DNA of 64,000 nucleotides from Phoronis australis (taxonomy: Eukaryota; Phoronida; Phoronidae). Both the position numbers and the translations under genes were made by a program. The stretch covers positions 436,650 through 500,649 of the forward strand of contig NMRA01000119.1 in NCBI GenBank assembly GCA_002633005.1, read 5' to 3'. A model generated the notes under the pieces. The model did no database searches and had not been told where the DNA came from. It saw only the letters and a program-made list of their open reading frames with translations. Shown in pieces: positions 24,480 to 36,500 of the stretch; positions within the stretch are counted from its first letter, which is position 1, and each line of letters opens with the position of its first letter.

Positions 24480-25700
24480 GATTTCTGGGGCTGGCGAGTA
24501 CAACCCACACTGGGTTTTAACTGTCATAGCGTATTTGGTAACCAGTAACATTTACTTGAATCACATGGAATTGTTTATTGTGGTACCCCGAATGATGACC
24601 CAGCTTCTTTTACGGTGTAATTGAGTTTCTGGCGAACGCTTTCCAGAGCACAATTTGTTGTCTGTCATGGTCATCTGGTGGATAATTGGTTTTAAGTCAG
24701 TTTAAGCCGGTACCTCGGGTATCTATTGTACCTCAAAGTTTTGATAGCATATATTGTGGTTGAGATTTTTGAGGGTTTCTTCCAGGCACAATCCAGAGTG
24801 TATTTTGTCTGCCATAGGGCATTTAGTGACCTGTGACATGTATTGAACCTCATGGAATTGGTTTTGTGTGGTAACTCAAATTGAGTATGTGCTAGCTCAT
24901 TTTTTTTGGGGGGGGGGTCATTTTTTGGTTTCTGCTAAACCGATTCCAGAGTGCAATTTGTCTGTCATGGGTCATTTGGAGTTCAGTGCGGTACTATTGT
25001 TCGTTTATAATCAGTTTTGGCCCGTACTTCGAAAATCTAGTCTATCTCAAATTTTTGATGGCATACCGCGGTTGAGATTTTTGGGGGTTTCTGCCGGGCA
25101 CAATCCAGAGTCAGTGTAATTTGTCTGTCATAGGAGTTTTAGTGATCTGTGACATGTATTGAATCACATGGAATTGGTTTTGTGTGGTACCTCGAATGTA
25201 TATGCTAGCTCATTTTTGGGGGGTCCTTTTTGGGTTTCTGCCGGACCCATTCCAGAGTGCAATTTGTTTGTCATGGGTCATTTGGTGTTCAGTGCGGTAC
25301 TATTGTTCGTTTAAAATCTATTTTGGTCGGTACCTCGAAAATCTAGTCTAGCTAAAATTTTTGACGGCATACCATGGTTGAGATTTTTGGGGGTTTCTGC
25401 CGGGCACAACCCAGAGTGTATTTTGTCTGTCATAAGGGTTTTAGTGATCTGTGACATGTATTGAATCACATGGAATTGGTTTTGTGTGGTACCTCGAATG
25501 TATGTGCTAGCTCATTTTTGGGGGGTCCTTTTTTGGCTTCTGCCGGACCCATTCCAGAGTGCAATTTGTCTGTCATGGGTCATTCGGTGTTCAGTGCGGT
25601 ACTATTGTTCGTTTTAAATCAGTTTTGGTTGGTACCTCGAATATCTAGTCTAGCTCATTTTTTGGGGTCTTTGTAAGGCCCCCAGGGGTCACACCCAGAG
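24480..25700 (+). repeat. Tandem array, ~300-bp unit made of two related halves
   Basis: The landmark CATGGAATTG(G)TTT recurs at 24564, 24851, 25167 and 25469, spaced 287, 316 and 302 bp. Each unit holds two half-units that both read GGTACCTCGAA...GGGTTTCTGCCGG...CCAGAGTG...TTTGTCTGTCAT. Copies are most alike on the right and fade to the left past 24400. The frames that appear open across it are repeat artefacts. Confidence 0.85.
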
Positions 25701-25812
25701 TGCAGACAACGGCAGACGTCCATTTCTGTACATACTGAGGTGGACTTTAAATGCTCCCGTGGTCAGATGTTGGTACCTCGTTCATCTATGCTAAGTGCTC
25801 TGGGCTGCCGGT

Positions 25813-26829
25813 CTAGTTGGCAGCCACTTATGGCTCGAGGCTCCTCGAGTTGACCACTTCCGTAACTATAACTATTCACACTATACCAGTGCGTCTCGTG
25901 CGACAAAAGCCTCAGTGTTGGTCACTCCTTGTACCAACTACTATGATTGTTTTTCACTGTAAAATTGATTGATTACGTTGGCTAAGACATATCAGTAGCT
26001 GTCTCACGGCTAAAATCTAGCGAAAATCACGTGCTCTCATTTAAAATGCACGGCAATACATCACGTAATCTCACGAAGTCTTCCTTTCAGTCTAGCGAGG
26101 TTCTAGATTGGTCTGTGAACCGAAAGCCATCAACGATCCGGTTGACCAGGTGGTACCAGCGAAGTCAATCAATTGCAACCACTGTACCTGCTGATCAGTG
26201 GCAGGTTCCATGAAACAGTCCCTATTAGGGACTCAACCAAGTTCCCTAAATGTTTTGCTTATTTGTTTCGTTCATAACTCAAATATGTAATGTTAATTTT
26301 CTAACATCTTGCCTTTGTTACGAACTCCCCTTTGACTAATGAGCCCTTAATTTAATCAAAACAATTAGGGACTTAGTCCTTAAATTAGGTGTGTTGCATG
26401 AAAAGAATCCTACTTATTTTCAACAATACTGAAAATTCAAACGTAGAGTTCACTCTCGATTTGTATCAAAGCCAAGTATTGGCCTAGTAATGATACTCAA
26501 ACAGTATAAGAAAGGAAAATCAGTGTTTTCACAAGTCCACAAATGCACAGTAGACTTAGGGGACTTGGTTGAGTCCCTATTTGGGAAAGTTTCATGCAAC
26601 CGGGCACTGAGTCCTTCGTGACGCAACGCGATAATGGCAGTTTGCAATAGGCCCCTATACACCTTTTCTGGTCACTGGCCTTCCTGACCTAACGATCACA
26701 AGTCGGCAGTATTTCTCAACTCGCAATAAACAAGAGCAAACTCCAAATCGGTCAAGGAACTTACATGTACCTATAGGTTGGTCTTTGACCTTGCAAAGCA
26801 GTGGCGGATTTAGGGGGGCTCGGGGGGCC
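25813..26829 (+). repeat. 1-kb direct repeat, copy B
   Basis: Partner of 22771-23772, same orientation, starts 3042 bp later. Contains the sister 398-bp MITE at 26204-26601 and ends in a shortened GGCGGATTTAGG element (26809-26863). Confidence 0.9.
26204..26601. mobile_element. 398-bp foldback MITE (copy in repeat B)
   Basis: Same length and ends as 23147-23544, copied with the larger direct repeat, not inserted anew. Confidence 0.75.
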
Positions 26830-27555
26830 CCCCTAACTCAAAAGCCTGGACTCCGCCCCCGCAAAACACTTTCAGTACAATAATAGATTATTTCTTTTGT
26901 GGTGTATTTGAATACAATTTCTCTAGACATTCTGTACACATCGCACATTCTCGGATTGTTTAGAAAAATAGTAAAAATGCTCGTTTTCATGCGCTCGTGT
27001 AGTAGACGATACACGACTACCACTTACAAAAATACCTCAGTCTGTGCTCTCATAGATCCAGTCCTATAGTTGACAAAATAATGTTTTTTATTTTGTTACG
27101 TTTTACAACTTTTTACTCTAATCTAGGGGACTCCTTCGCCGCCCCCGGATTAAGCCAATGCTGGGCGCGCGTACCCCTCGTTCCCCTGCGCTTCACCAGG
27201 CCTTGCAGAGTGACCCCTCGGAATATCAAAGGATTACCGTTCCACTTGTGTGGTAGTACATAAATACACATCAGTTGGCGTGGTACTATTCAGGTCAACA
27301 GACGAATCGTCAGACATATAATATGCACGGACCAGTCGCGCTGTGCTTTCCTAGCTCACACTGTCGAAGGTAGAAAACGGTTATAGGGGAAGGTGTCGTT
27401 CGCAGATCAAAACCCGTCGAGGCCTTCACAACGTTTAGTTACGAACCACATTATTACGGCGCCGACCAACTAGCGTCACATGATCGTTAGCCAGGAGGGT
27501 GCATCTGCGATTCAGTTAGGCTCTCCTCTGTTGGCATTATCGTCCTCAAGTTAAC

Positions 27556-30500
27556 ATGTCGGCAAAACATCTGTTTTCAAATGTGACAAAACTAGCCATT
27601 CTGCGTGCCAGTTCCTTTGCAGTTAAAAGGTGCTTCAGAACTGCTCCTGTTATAACTCAGGTAAGTGAACATTATAAAAGACTCAGTTACTTCTGTAAAC
27701 AAATACCTTGTGAACCCAGCTTGGCATACAGGCGCCGGCATGCAAAATTAATAGACTGCATGGGTCTGGATCTGAAGCAGCTTCCAGTTGGTATCGCGGA
27801 AGACGACTTTCACTCACTATTGGCGAATGTACGACTATATCGCTCCCCTTTGAGCAAAAATGCATACATTAACAACGATACACCCGCGATCGACAGGTAC
27901 TCACTATCGACACCCACAACCCGTCTCCGAATGCCAATTACACACACTGCGAAAAACTCAACGCGGGGCTGAGCTCTGCCTGCCTAAAGCGGCTATTTGG
28001 CGTCGTACGGAGGTCAAACGGGTTAGGAGTGGCGCACAGCCCCGGGGGTGTCAGTTTGGAGCGGTGGCGGTAAAGTAAAATAATAGCTCGGTACCAATAG
28101 CGACCTGTCTGTTCTTTGGAGGGCCTGGAATCACCTCCAGTTTAATAATGGAGCACTGAGTTTGAAACCAATTTCAGAATAGTAAATAGTGGCCAAAACC
28201 AAAAGTGGGTTTTTGTGATGAAAGGCGGCCGGGTTTGGAGCCCTTTCAAGGGGCATTTAGCCGCTCCCAATGTTGAATTCGTAACCGAAACGCTATGGGG
28301 TATAAAACATTCCCACTCTTATCCTATCTCAAATTGTTGCCGTATGAGCCGGCAATTCAAGTCACAGGCAATGCTTACGTGCGTAAATTTCAAATTCGTA
28401 ATTTTAAGGTTGTCCAGCCTCAATGAACTCTGAAGTGTGCTGTTGAGTCGATGGTGATTTTGGTGTTCTTGTTGGTAACAGAAATAGAATCCAGTGTCAC
28501 GGTAACAAAGATTTTATAATTACCTATATCTTTGACGGTAAGGAAAATTATGAGACCGATTTGATAGGCAAAAGGAGAAATTCTACTTTCGTATTTTAAC
28601 CAGCTTAATAGGGCGAAATGCAACTTCAACGAAACATTGGCTGAAAACAATGGTACAAAAGTTTAGACAAAAACCTACTGGAACTGCGCACAACAAGAAT
28701 CAACTCTATCCTTGGCCCAGTAATACTTGACAACCATGAAATAGTGCACGTTCTAAACTAAAGTCTATACTTAGAGTAATGAAGTTAGTGATTTATGCCA
28801 TGTTATTAGGTCACCGGCCCCTTTTTCCTGAAAAAAACACTATACAAACACACACACACTTGTTGGTTTAGACAAAATGCAATAAAAACCTAGAGAGAAA
28901 AAATAACAGAAACAAAAACGATAAGAAAAAATAAAACTCAACATGTCTCCGTTTTTCTGCATGGACTAGAAACTTGGCTACAATGGTTGACATGTAATAC
29001 ATCACGTGAACTCATCAAGCGACCAAAACAAGTTTACTTGGATGTAATTAGCAAGTAGTATTAGCGAGCCAGTGAAATTATCTCTGGCAGATTCAGAGGG
29101 CGGGTGTTCTTCTTGCCGATAAGCCACTTTAATTGGGGTCACTGACAACACTGGCTATCTTGTCCTCAGACTTAGAGTCGGTCTTTAGCACCTCCAAGAT
29201 TCTTGCGTATTTCTCGTCAGGGACTAACCGGCTGTTGGTAGCCCTCGCAGCTTCAGCAAGGTCTGCACTTGTCCTTGTGTTCACGACACATGCTTATTTC
29301 GTATAACCTAACTGACGAGATAAATTACTAACTTAGAAAGCAAATATACAGATAAAAGTTAACTCCGGTTAAAACCAGCAGGACTCAAGAGACCTGATGC
29401 CCTGGTGTAAACGTCAAAATAATCAACAATAACACTGAAGCAATGACAAATATATGAAAAATTCTACTTCAGATAATATACGGCGTTCACCAGTCCCCTC
29501 GTTCACAAGAGACCGTCGACACCACCGGCACAACAAAGCCAAAATGCCCACGGGAGACTGAAAGTGAGAAGGAAAATACTCAGCAGTCGAGATGATACCA
29601 CGTGTGCTGGCAGCACGTCTACAGCACTCCGTTGGGGAGGCCCCACCATCCGACATACAAAAAGTGAAATGGTGGGAGACGACCTATTCGTGGGGGGTAG
29701 CCACTATTACGAGAATAGAAGACGACGGTGTTCGAAGGGCTTTTTGTTAGCCGTGAAATAGCACTTTTCTTTTTCGTGAACCGTGTTATTCGTGTTAACT
29801 TTTTTCATTAAAGTCTTTTAAATATCTTGTCCGTGAATCGTGATCTTTGGACCAAATTCGTGAACGTGAACAATAATTAGCTAGTCCAAAGTATCTGAAT
29901 TAAACCCCGGCCGCAAAGTTGCTCGACTACTGGTCACCGAGTCGGACGAAATGTGGCTTGGTACTTCACGCACTGCTCGGCTGCTAAATGAGGTAAAGAG
30001 CAAAAAGTTCAAAAGACATGATTTCTTATCCAAAAAGTACGAAACCATGTCGTCTTATCGCCTACAGTGACGGAGGTCACGGTGATCATTTTCATTTTAT
30101 ATGACACAGACGATAAAAAGTATTGCAAAAGAAAGACACATGTACTTTGCCTCAGTCGAGCTGTTAATCAGGGTGTACTATCGACATCAGGACACCACAT
30201 GAACTTCGCAACGCAAGATGGTGCCAGTTTGATAGCAAAATAACCGGTCCTCTCCCAGCCTCGGTAGCGACGGGGCCTGTTTTGTAAGTGAGTCATGTTG
30301 CAGTCCCTAATATCGTTTTTCAGAACAGCGCTTTCATTGAGCACAGTACCTGAGCATAGTCCCAACAGCCATTTTAAGATACGATTTTCCGGAGTTGGAG
30401 ATTTTTTAATGTTCTACATAACCTTATTTTGCTTAAAATCAACATTTGCCTTGTTTTGACCAGTGCCTATATTGTCAGCACCATTAAGCAATAACACTGC

Positions 30501-33500
30501 ATGTCAAAAATCGTGAATTTAATATTACATGAAGGAGAAAATACAACAAAAGCGACTTTAATTGAAAGTTTTTAAGCTCCACAGGCATGAGTGTGACGTA
30601 TGAATGTACCCAGATCAAGCGTGCCATGTTCACCAACACGCGAGTTTCTTGCACAAACTTGTGCCTTATCCGCGCTTCTCTTATGCCTCCCGTGAAAGTA
30701 AAGAGAGCCCTCATCATTCCTGATTATTCCATATACGAAAACAATACAAACAAGCAACAATATCTGACGATTTTTCACAATAAACACTGCGAAGGATGAC
30801 TAATGCTGCGATTTGTGCTCCCGATTCTATATTTATCGACCAATAAATGCCCGCCGTATCTCGATATCAGCTTTTAAAATAACACATCGCCAGACAGTGA
30901 TTACGGGTGTTCTAATTTGACAACTGAGCGACAAGTGGGTTTGCATTTTGGTGTTTTTTTTGATGTAAAATTGGTAATTTTAAGCACTTTGAGGATAGCG
31001 GGGACCCATTTGTGGGGAACAACCCGATTTTGACTGGCCGTAAACCGGCTAATCAAAATATGAAACCCCTTCTGTACAGCTCTGTTGTAAAACAGCGCCT
31101 TTTGCTGAGTTTTTATCCAATAAAGTGAACCATTTCACAAAGAACATTACCGTAAAATCCCATATGGTCGACACGGTCATGTACACCTCACTGTGACATA
31201 TGGGACTGCAGTAATTCCTCCAGGTTCTGTTCTGTGAATGTAATTATTCTCAAAATGGTATCATGCAGGAAACTATGAGCAAAAATATGATTGAGTAAAT
31301 GGTAACACCTTTGTCCAAACCAAAACTGCGGGTTAGCTGAAGCCCGCCGGAGCCGAAACGGAGCCCGCCGGAGCCGAGACTGAGCATTGTACTGTACTTC
31401 AAGACAAAAAGTATTCAAAGTATTGAAATCTGTCAGCTTGTTTCGTATGGATGAAAATACAGTTATTTTTCATTTCAAAAACGTTTGTCGACTATTAAAA
31501 AGCCTTTGACAGCGCTTCTTAAACATCTGTGCCCTTCTTCAACTTCAGCGAACTAAAATATTTTCCATTGGATAAAAATCTTCAATTGTGCTTCCAGCAT
31601 CTGTGTTATACAAAGCGGAATATATTTTTCCTACTCGACAAGGTTGTAAGCAAGAAGTCTTTGTATTACTTTATCTCTGTTTGACATGTGCAGGACTGTT
31701 AAGTTCAAATTGAAGCATATGCCTAAGACTGACTGTGACATATTGATTCCCTATTTCCCTTAAAATTCTTACATCAACTACGTTCATTGCTAGTAAATGT
31801 AAGTACAATATCTAGAGAAAAGTGAAAGTTGCAGTTGGAGTTAGACCAGAGTGGAGTTTGGCGGAGCAACGATGATTCCGATGTAGCTTAATTCGCCGCA
31901 TCGTTGGAGCAAATTCTTACCTGTTTAAGATTACGATCTCTCAATCCCCTGTGTGTAGATTTTGTGGTAAAAGCCCAGAATCAGTGTTACAGTTGCATGT
32001 TAATTGACCATTTGTGAGCTCTTTTTGGACCAGTGTTGGTAGGTTGGTCCTTCCCAGATAATAAGAATGCGATATTAGATGACAAAATAATACGACAAGC
32101 AGACGAGCAACCAGTTGTAAATGTGTTGTAAGTACTAACTGGCCAAGTATCACAGACCCACACGCACGCACGCACGCACCACACGCTGACGCATGCACCA
32201 CACACAGACACGCACACACACGCGCGCGCGCAAACACATGCACGCACCCCCACATAAAGAAACAACATCTTGAGATTACATGATCATCGATGGAAATCTA
32301 CAAGAGGTCACTTATCAAGAAGTGAACTTTTAGAAAAATACATTTACACTAAAACTGGTCAAATGAACCGGTTTGTGGACAGATAAGCAAGTGTTTTAAT
32401 GCTTTTATTTCATTATATTTCATACCGCGAAAATACGACTTCAGCAACGCGTGTGATATGCATGAGAAAAGTGGATGTATGTGTCAAACACGTTATTTGT
32501 ACTTATTTCAAATAATGTGCATGCGATTAATAAATGTTGGATTGTTGCATGACTGCAAATGCATTAATTAAAATAGGAGGGTGGCGCATGACAATGTGAC
32601 GCCATTGTTGCTATAGAGAGACGCATGATAATGCGACGCCATTGTTGCTATAGAGAGACGCAAGACAATGCGACGCCATTGTTGCTATAGACCAAGTGGG
32701 ACCTGGGTTCCGTTTCGTGAAAACTGGCTTAAGCCTTAGACTGAAGACATAAATTTGTCTAAGTTAAGCACGAAATTCAGGCTAAGTTAACACTGAAGAC
32801 ACAAACTCAGAAAAGACTGTTTCAAGAACACGGAAACGAAGTTTGGTCTTCGGTCTTAACCATTATAGTTGGTTAAGTTTGAATGAGCAGTACCTGCAAA
32901 TAGATTTTGATCAAATTTTTGTTATGAGGTTTTAAAATATGCTAAAGATGAAGGCAGAATGTTTTTACAGACAACTGTTTTGTAGAGACTAAAAGCATAC
33001 CGTGAACTGTGAAACTAAAACAATAACCTAGTAGGTGAATCGTGAAATAGTTAGTTCTACTCACGTGAATTATGGTTCGACTCCTCCCCCTCCACCACCC
33101 TAATAGAATGTAGTGATTTTTGCCTTGCAGATCCGCCACTGAGCGCGTTGCCCTGTGATTCACTAAAACATGCATGTATTTTGCAGAGCGTTCAAGCTTC
33201 AAACCATGTCTCCCTAGAAAACAGTCAGAAACTAGTGACTGTCCACTGGGAAGGACAGGAAAGTTCCAGCTGGTATGTATAGTACGATTCACGTATGGTG
33301 TTTCAATGGCCTTTATTCGAAGCTGTGCCATATCTGAGTGCGCCTACGTGCAGAACTTTTTAAAAATGTCTTTGAATAGAAGCAAGCAGGATAATAGCAG
33401 AGTAGAGGTTTAGTTACCTGTTAAAGTGTTGACATAATTTCACAAGATTATTCAATTAATTGTGGAGAACTGGATCATTACTTGTTGTTGGGCCAAGCTA

Positions 33501-36500
33501 GGTGGCCGCATTTTTGCTTCTGAGGATGGTGTTTTAATAAACGCCGAAACATATCAAGCCGTTTTAACATCCTTGTTTTTATCAACAGGGAACTCGTACT
33601 GGACATAAAGACTCAAACAACAAGGACCCATGTTATAGTCACTGAACTCTGTTCCATGTCGCATTAGTCGAGCTAATATAAAGATTTAACCGCAGCTTAC
33701 CATGCAATTGGTACATTTTTGTACGGTGCCCTTAGCAGGGGCAGGAAACCGCCTCTTACTGCGGGGGCGTACCCTTACCAAAGTCCGCAAAAGCTCTTAC
33801 TGCACACAAAAAGCCCTCACTACGGAACCTGAACTCCAGTTATACTCGAGGAGTCTTTGCGCTACCCAATTTCTACGTGTTGTGTGTTCAGTCATTTGCC
33901 CTAAGAATTGTTCGCAGTAAGAGCGCTTGAGTGTGGTTAGGGTTCAGCGCCCGGTTGCATGAAACAGTCCCTAATAGGGACTCAACTAAGGACCCTAAAT
34001 CTTTTGCATATTTGTGTCACAGATGTAATATTTTTTTATCATTTTATCTTTATTATGAGCTCCTCTTTGACTGATGACATTAATTAAAATCTGAATCCTT
34101 AATTCATTGAAAACGAATAGGGACTTAGTCCTTAAATTAGGAGCGTTGCAAGAAAAGGTCTCTACTTATTTTTAATGATATTGAGAATTCAACGTAAAAA
34201 TCACTCTCGCTTTGTATCAAAGCCAACAAATTTGACTTAATAATGAAACTAAAACAATATAAGAAAGAACATTCAGTGTTTTCACAAGTCCACAAACAAG
34301 CATTGGGTTTAGGGACCTTAGTTGAGTCCCTATTTGGGACTGCTTCATGCAACCAACCACAGGTTCCGTGATAAAATTTTGTGCGGGATGAACTTGCATT
34401 TGGCAGGCCTGCTCACTATAAAATCGTAGCAAATATTCAAATTTCTATGGTAGAGTTCGCTTGGTTGGACCATGTAAGCAGACCAAGTTAACTACCGGTT
34501 TGGTGGCTTACTTGGCCTACGACAACACCAATCTTTGCCAGTGTTCGCTCACAGACACCTAATCGTGATAAAACCGTTATATTTCAGTTACAACGCCGTC
34601 TGGCTACGGCACAACTGTCATTGCCCTGAATGCAAACAAGTTGGGAGTGGGCAGAAAATAATGAACATGTTTGCGCGTCCGCCGTCAGACGTCATTGTAA
34701 AGGATGCAAAAGTTGACGGTTTGTACCACAGATACATCATTTATTTCGTTAGCCAATACCAACGTGCCTTATCTTATTCAAATCTGGTTTCAGCTACCTT
34801 CACATGTAACCACATTCAATACATTCAGGCGAAAAAATCATGCCATTACCAGAATGAGCTATTTTTCGTGTACTGGAGACCACCAAAACGTATTCAACCA
34901 AAAGTAATGTAAATAATGATTAGTGCTCAATTTTCTAAATAGTTCCCTGGAAAGCGTTACTACTATTAATAGAACGGTTGATTGTACTATAAAAGGCGGT
35001 AAACTTCGGAATGAGCTTAAATTTTATTTTTCTTGATTTATCGCACCAAAGATATAGCTCCTACTACTGTATTGTTACGCCATAAGGCCCATATACGCCT
35101 GCTCGGAGCTGTGGAAGTCTTTGGCGCCATAAATAAAAACTTAAAATTGTGAGAGCACTTTTAAACCTAGCTCCATAGTCAACGAATCTGGATTTTTCGG
35201 TAAAAGACATGTGAAAAAGATAGCAAAGTGGTAATACTCCCAGCCCAAACAACAGACGACAGCCAATAACTTATTTGTATCACAAAGTCGCCATCTGTAG
35301 TGGGACGTCTGAAAATTCTAAGAGCGTTTACATTTAACTTGGTACTTTCTGACCGAATTAAATGTCTTGTTTTGAAATTGCAGGTGACAAGTTAAGCATT
35401 ACGTGGGGTGATCACTCCGGCTATGCACCCATTGAGTGGCTAAAACTTAATGATTATTCTGAGGAATCTTTACAAAGAAAATCCACCCAAGCAACGCCCA
35501 CGTTTATGAAGGTAAACAAGACCCAGAACTTGCTCTATTGTGTATTTTCATGATTCGAGTTTGACTGAAGCGAAGTACAATTGATATCGACTGTGAATTT
35601 TGAACACGTTTTTGTTTTAGGGTGACATGCCGAAGCTGAGTTATGACCGCCTTGAGACTGAGGACGGCGTGTGGGAATGGATAGAAGCCTTAAATGACGT
35701 TGGATTGTGTCTTATTACAAATATTCCCAACGAAAATTCGTCAGTTTTGGAAAGTATTGTCGAGAAAATTTGTCCTAGTTTGAGAACGATATACGGGCCG
35801 GTAAGCATAGAGTACTAATTAAGTTGAATTCTAATATTTTATTTTCAAGTTAAGTAAATAACTTATCCACAGGAAATTAAAAAAATTAGAAGAAAAAGGA
35901 TTAAGTTTGGGTAATATGTTTCAATGCAAAAGAAATTATCCTGTCATGTATTACTCAATTTTACAAACTACTGCAGTAAACCCGCGTTCCGCCGAAGACA
36001 CGTAATTTTTATTTAGAACAAACACCACTATAAAATTGTGGCCTGTTCCAAAAAAAACTGACTTAGCTAAGACGAATCTTAAATTTCCGTCAATTTCAAG
36101 ATGAAACATAAAATTTTCTCAAGTCCGTTTCAAAAAACAGATCTTAAGTTTGACTTAAGCTTTTGACTAAAGTTTTGTCTTAATTTTGGATATCTTACCG
36201 GATGTGGAAGTTTCAATGTTTGGAAGTTGAGATAAATCTCGAAAATGAACTTAAGTTAGTTTCTTGGAACGGGCCCTTGGTCTCAACTTGTTCCTTATTC
36301 GGACAAGGAGGGATTTTTGGTCTTGAAAAAAAAACTGACAGTCCGTTATTCTTCGAGACCATGCTCTACGAATGACAGTCATGAAAGGTCAACTTGTACA
36401 ACGTGGGACCGGGCTCTAATCGTTTTCGCTCCAAATCGAACTGGAAATAATTTTTAACACTTTTCGTTCTACTTTGGTATGAACTCGAGATAGGTGTCTA

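Noticed and set aside
24868-25676. Repeated frames with similar proteins (FLGGPFLASAGPIPECNL type)
   Set aside because: They recur only because the DNA is a tandem array; stops and frame changes occur between units.
22771-26829. LTR retrotransposon with 1-kb LTRs
   Set aside because: The repeats do not start TG or end CA, no primer-binding site or coding region lies between them, and no target duplication is visible.
30572-30799. Minus-strand frame with a hydrophobic start (ILLLVCIVFVYGII) and a KR site, like a secreted peptide
   Set aside because: It has no ATG: the frame begins with GTG after a TAG, and no splice-compatible upstream start was seen. In an animal genome it is probably chance.
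32584-32690. Possible CRISPR-like short repeat array
   Set aside because: Units are contiguous with no unique spacers, only three are present, and the DNA is plainly eukaryotic.
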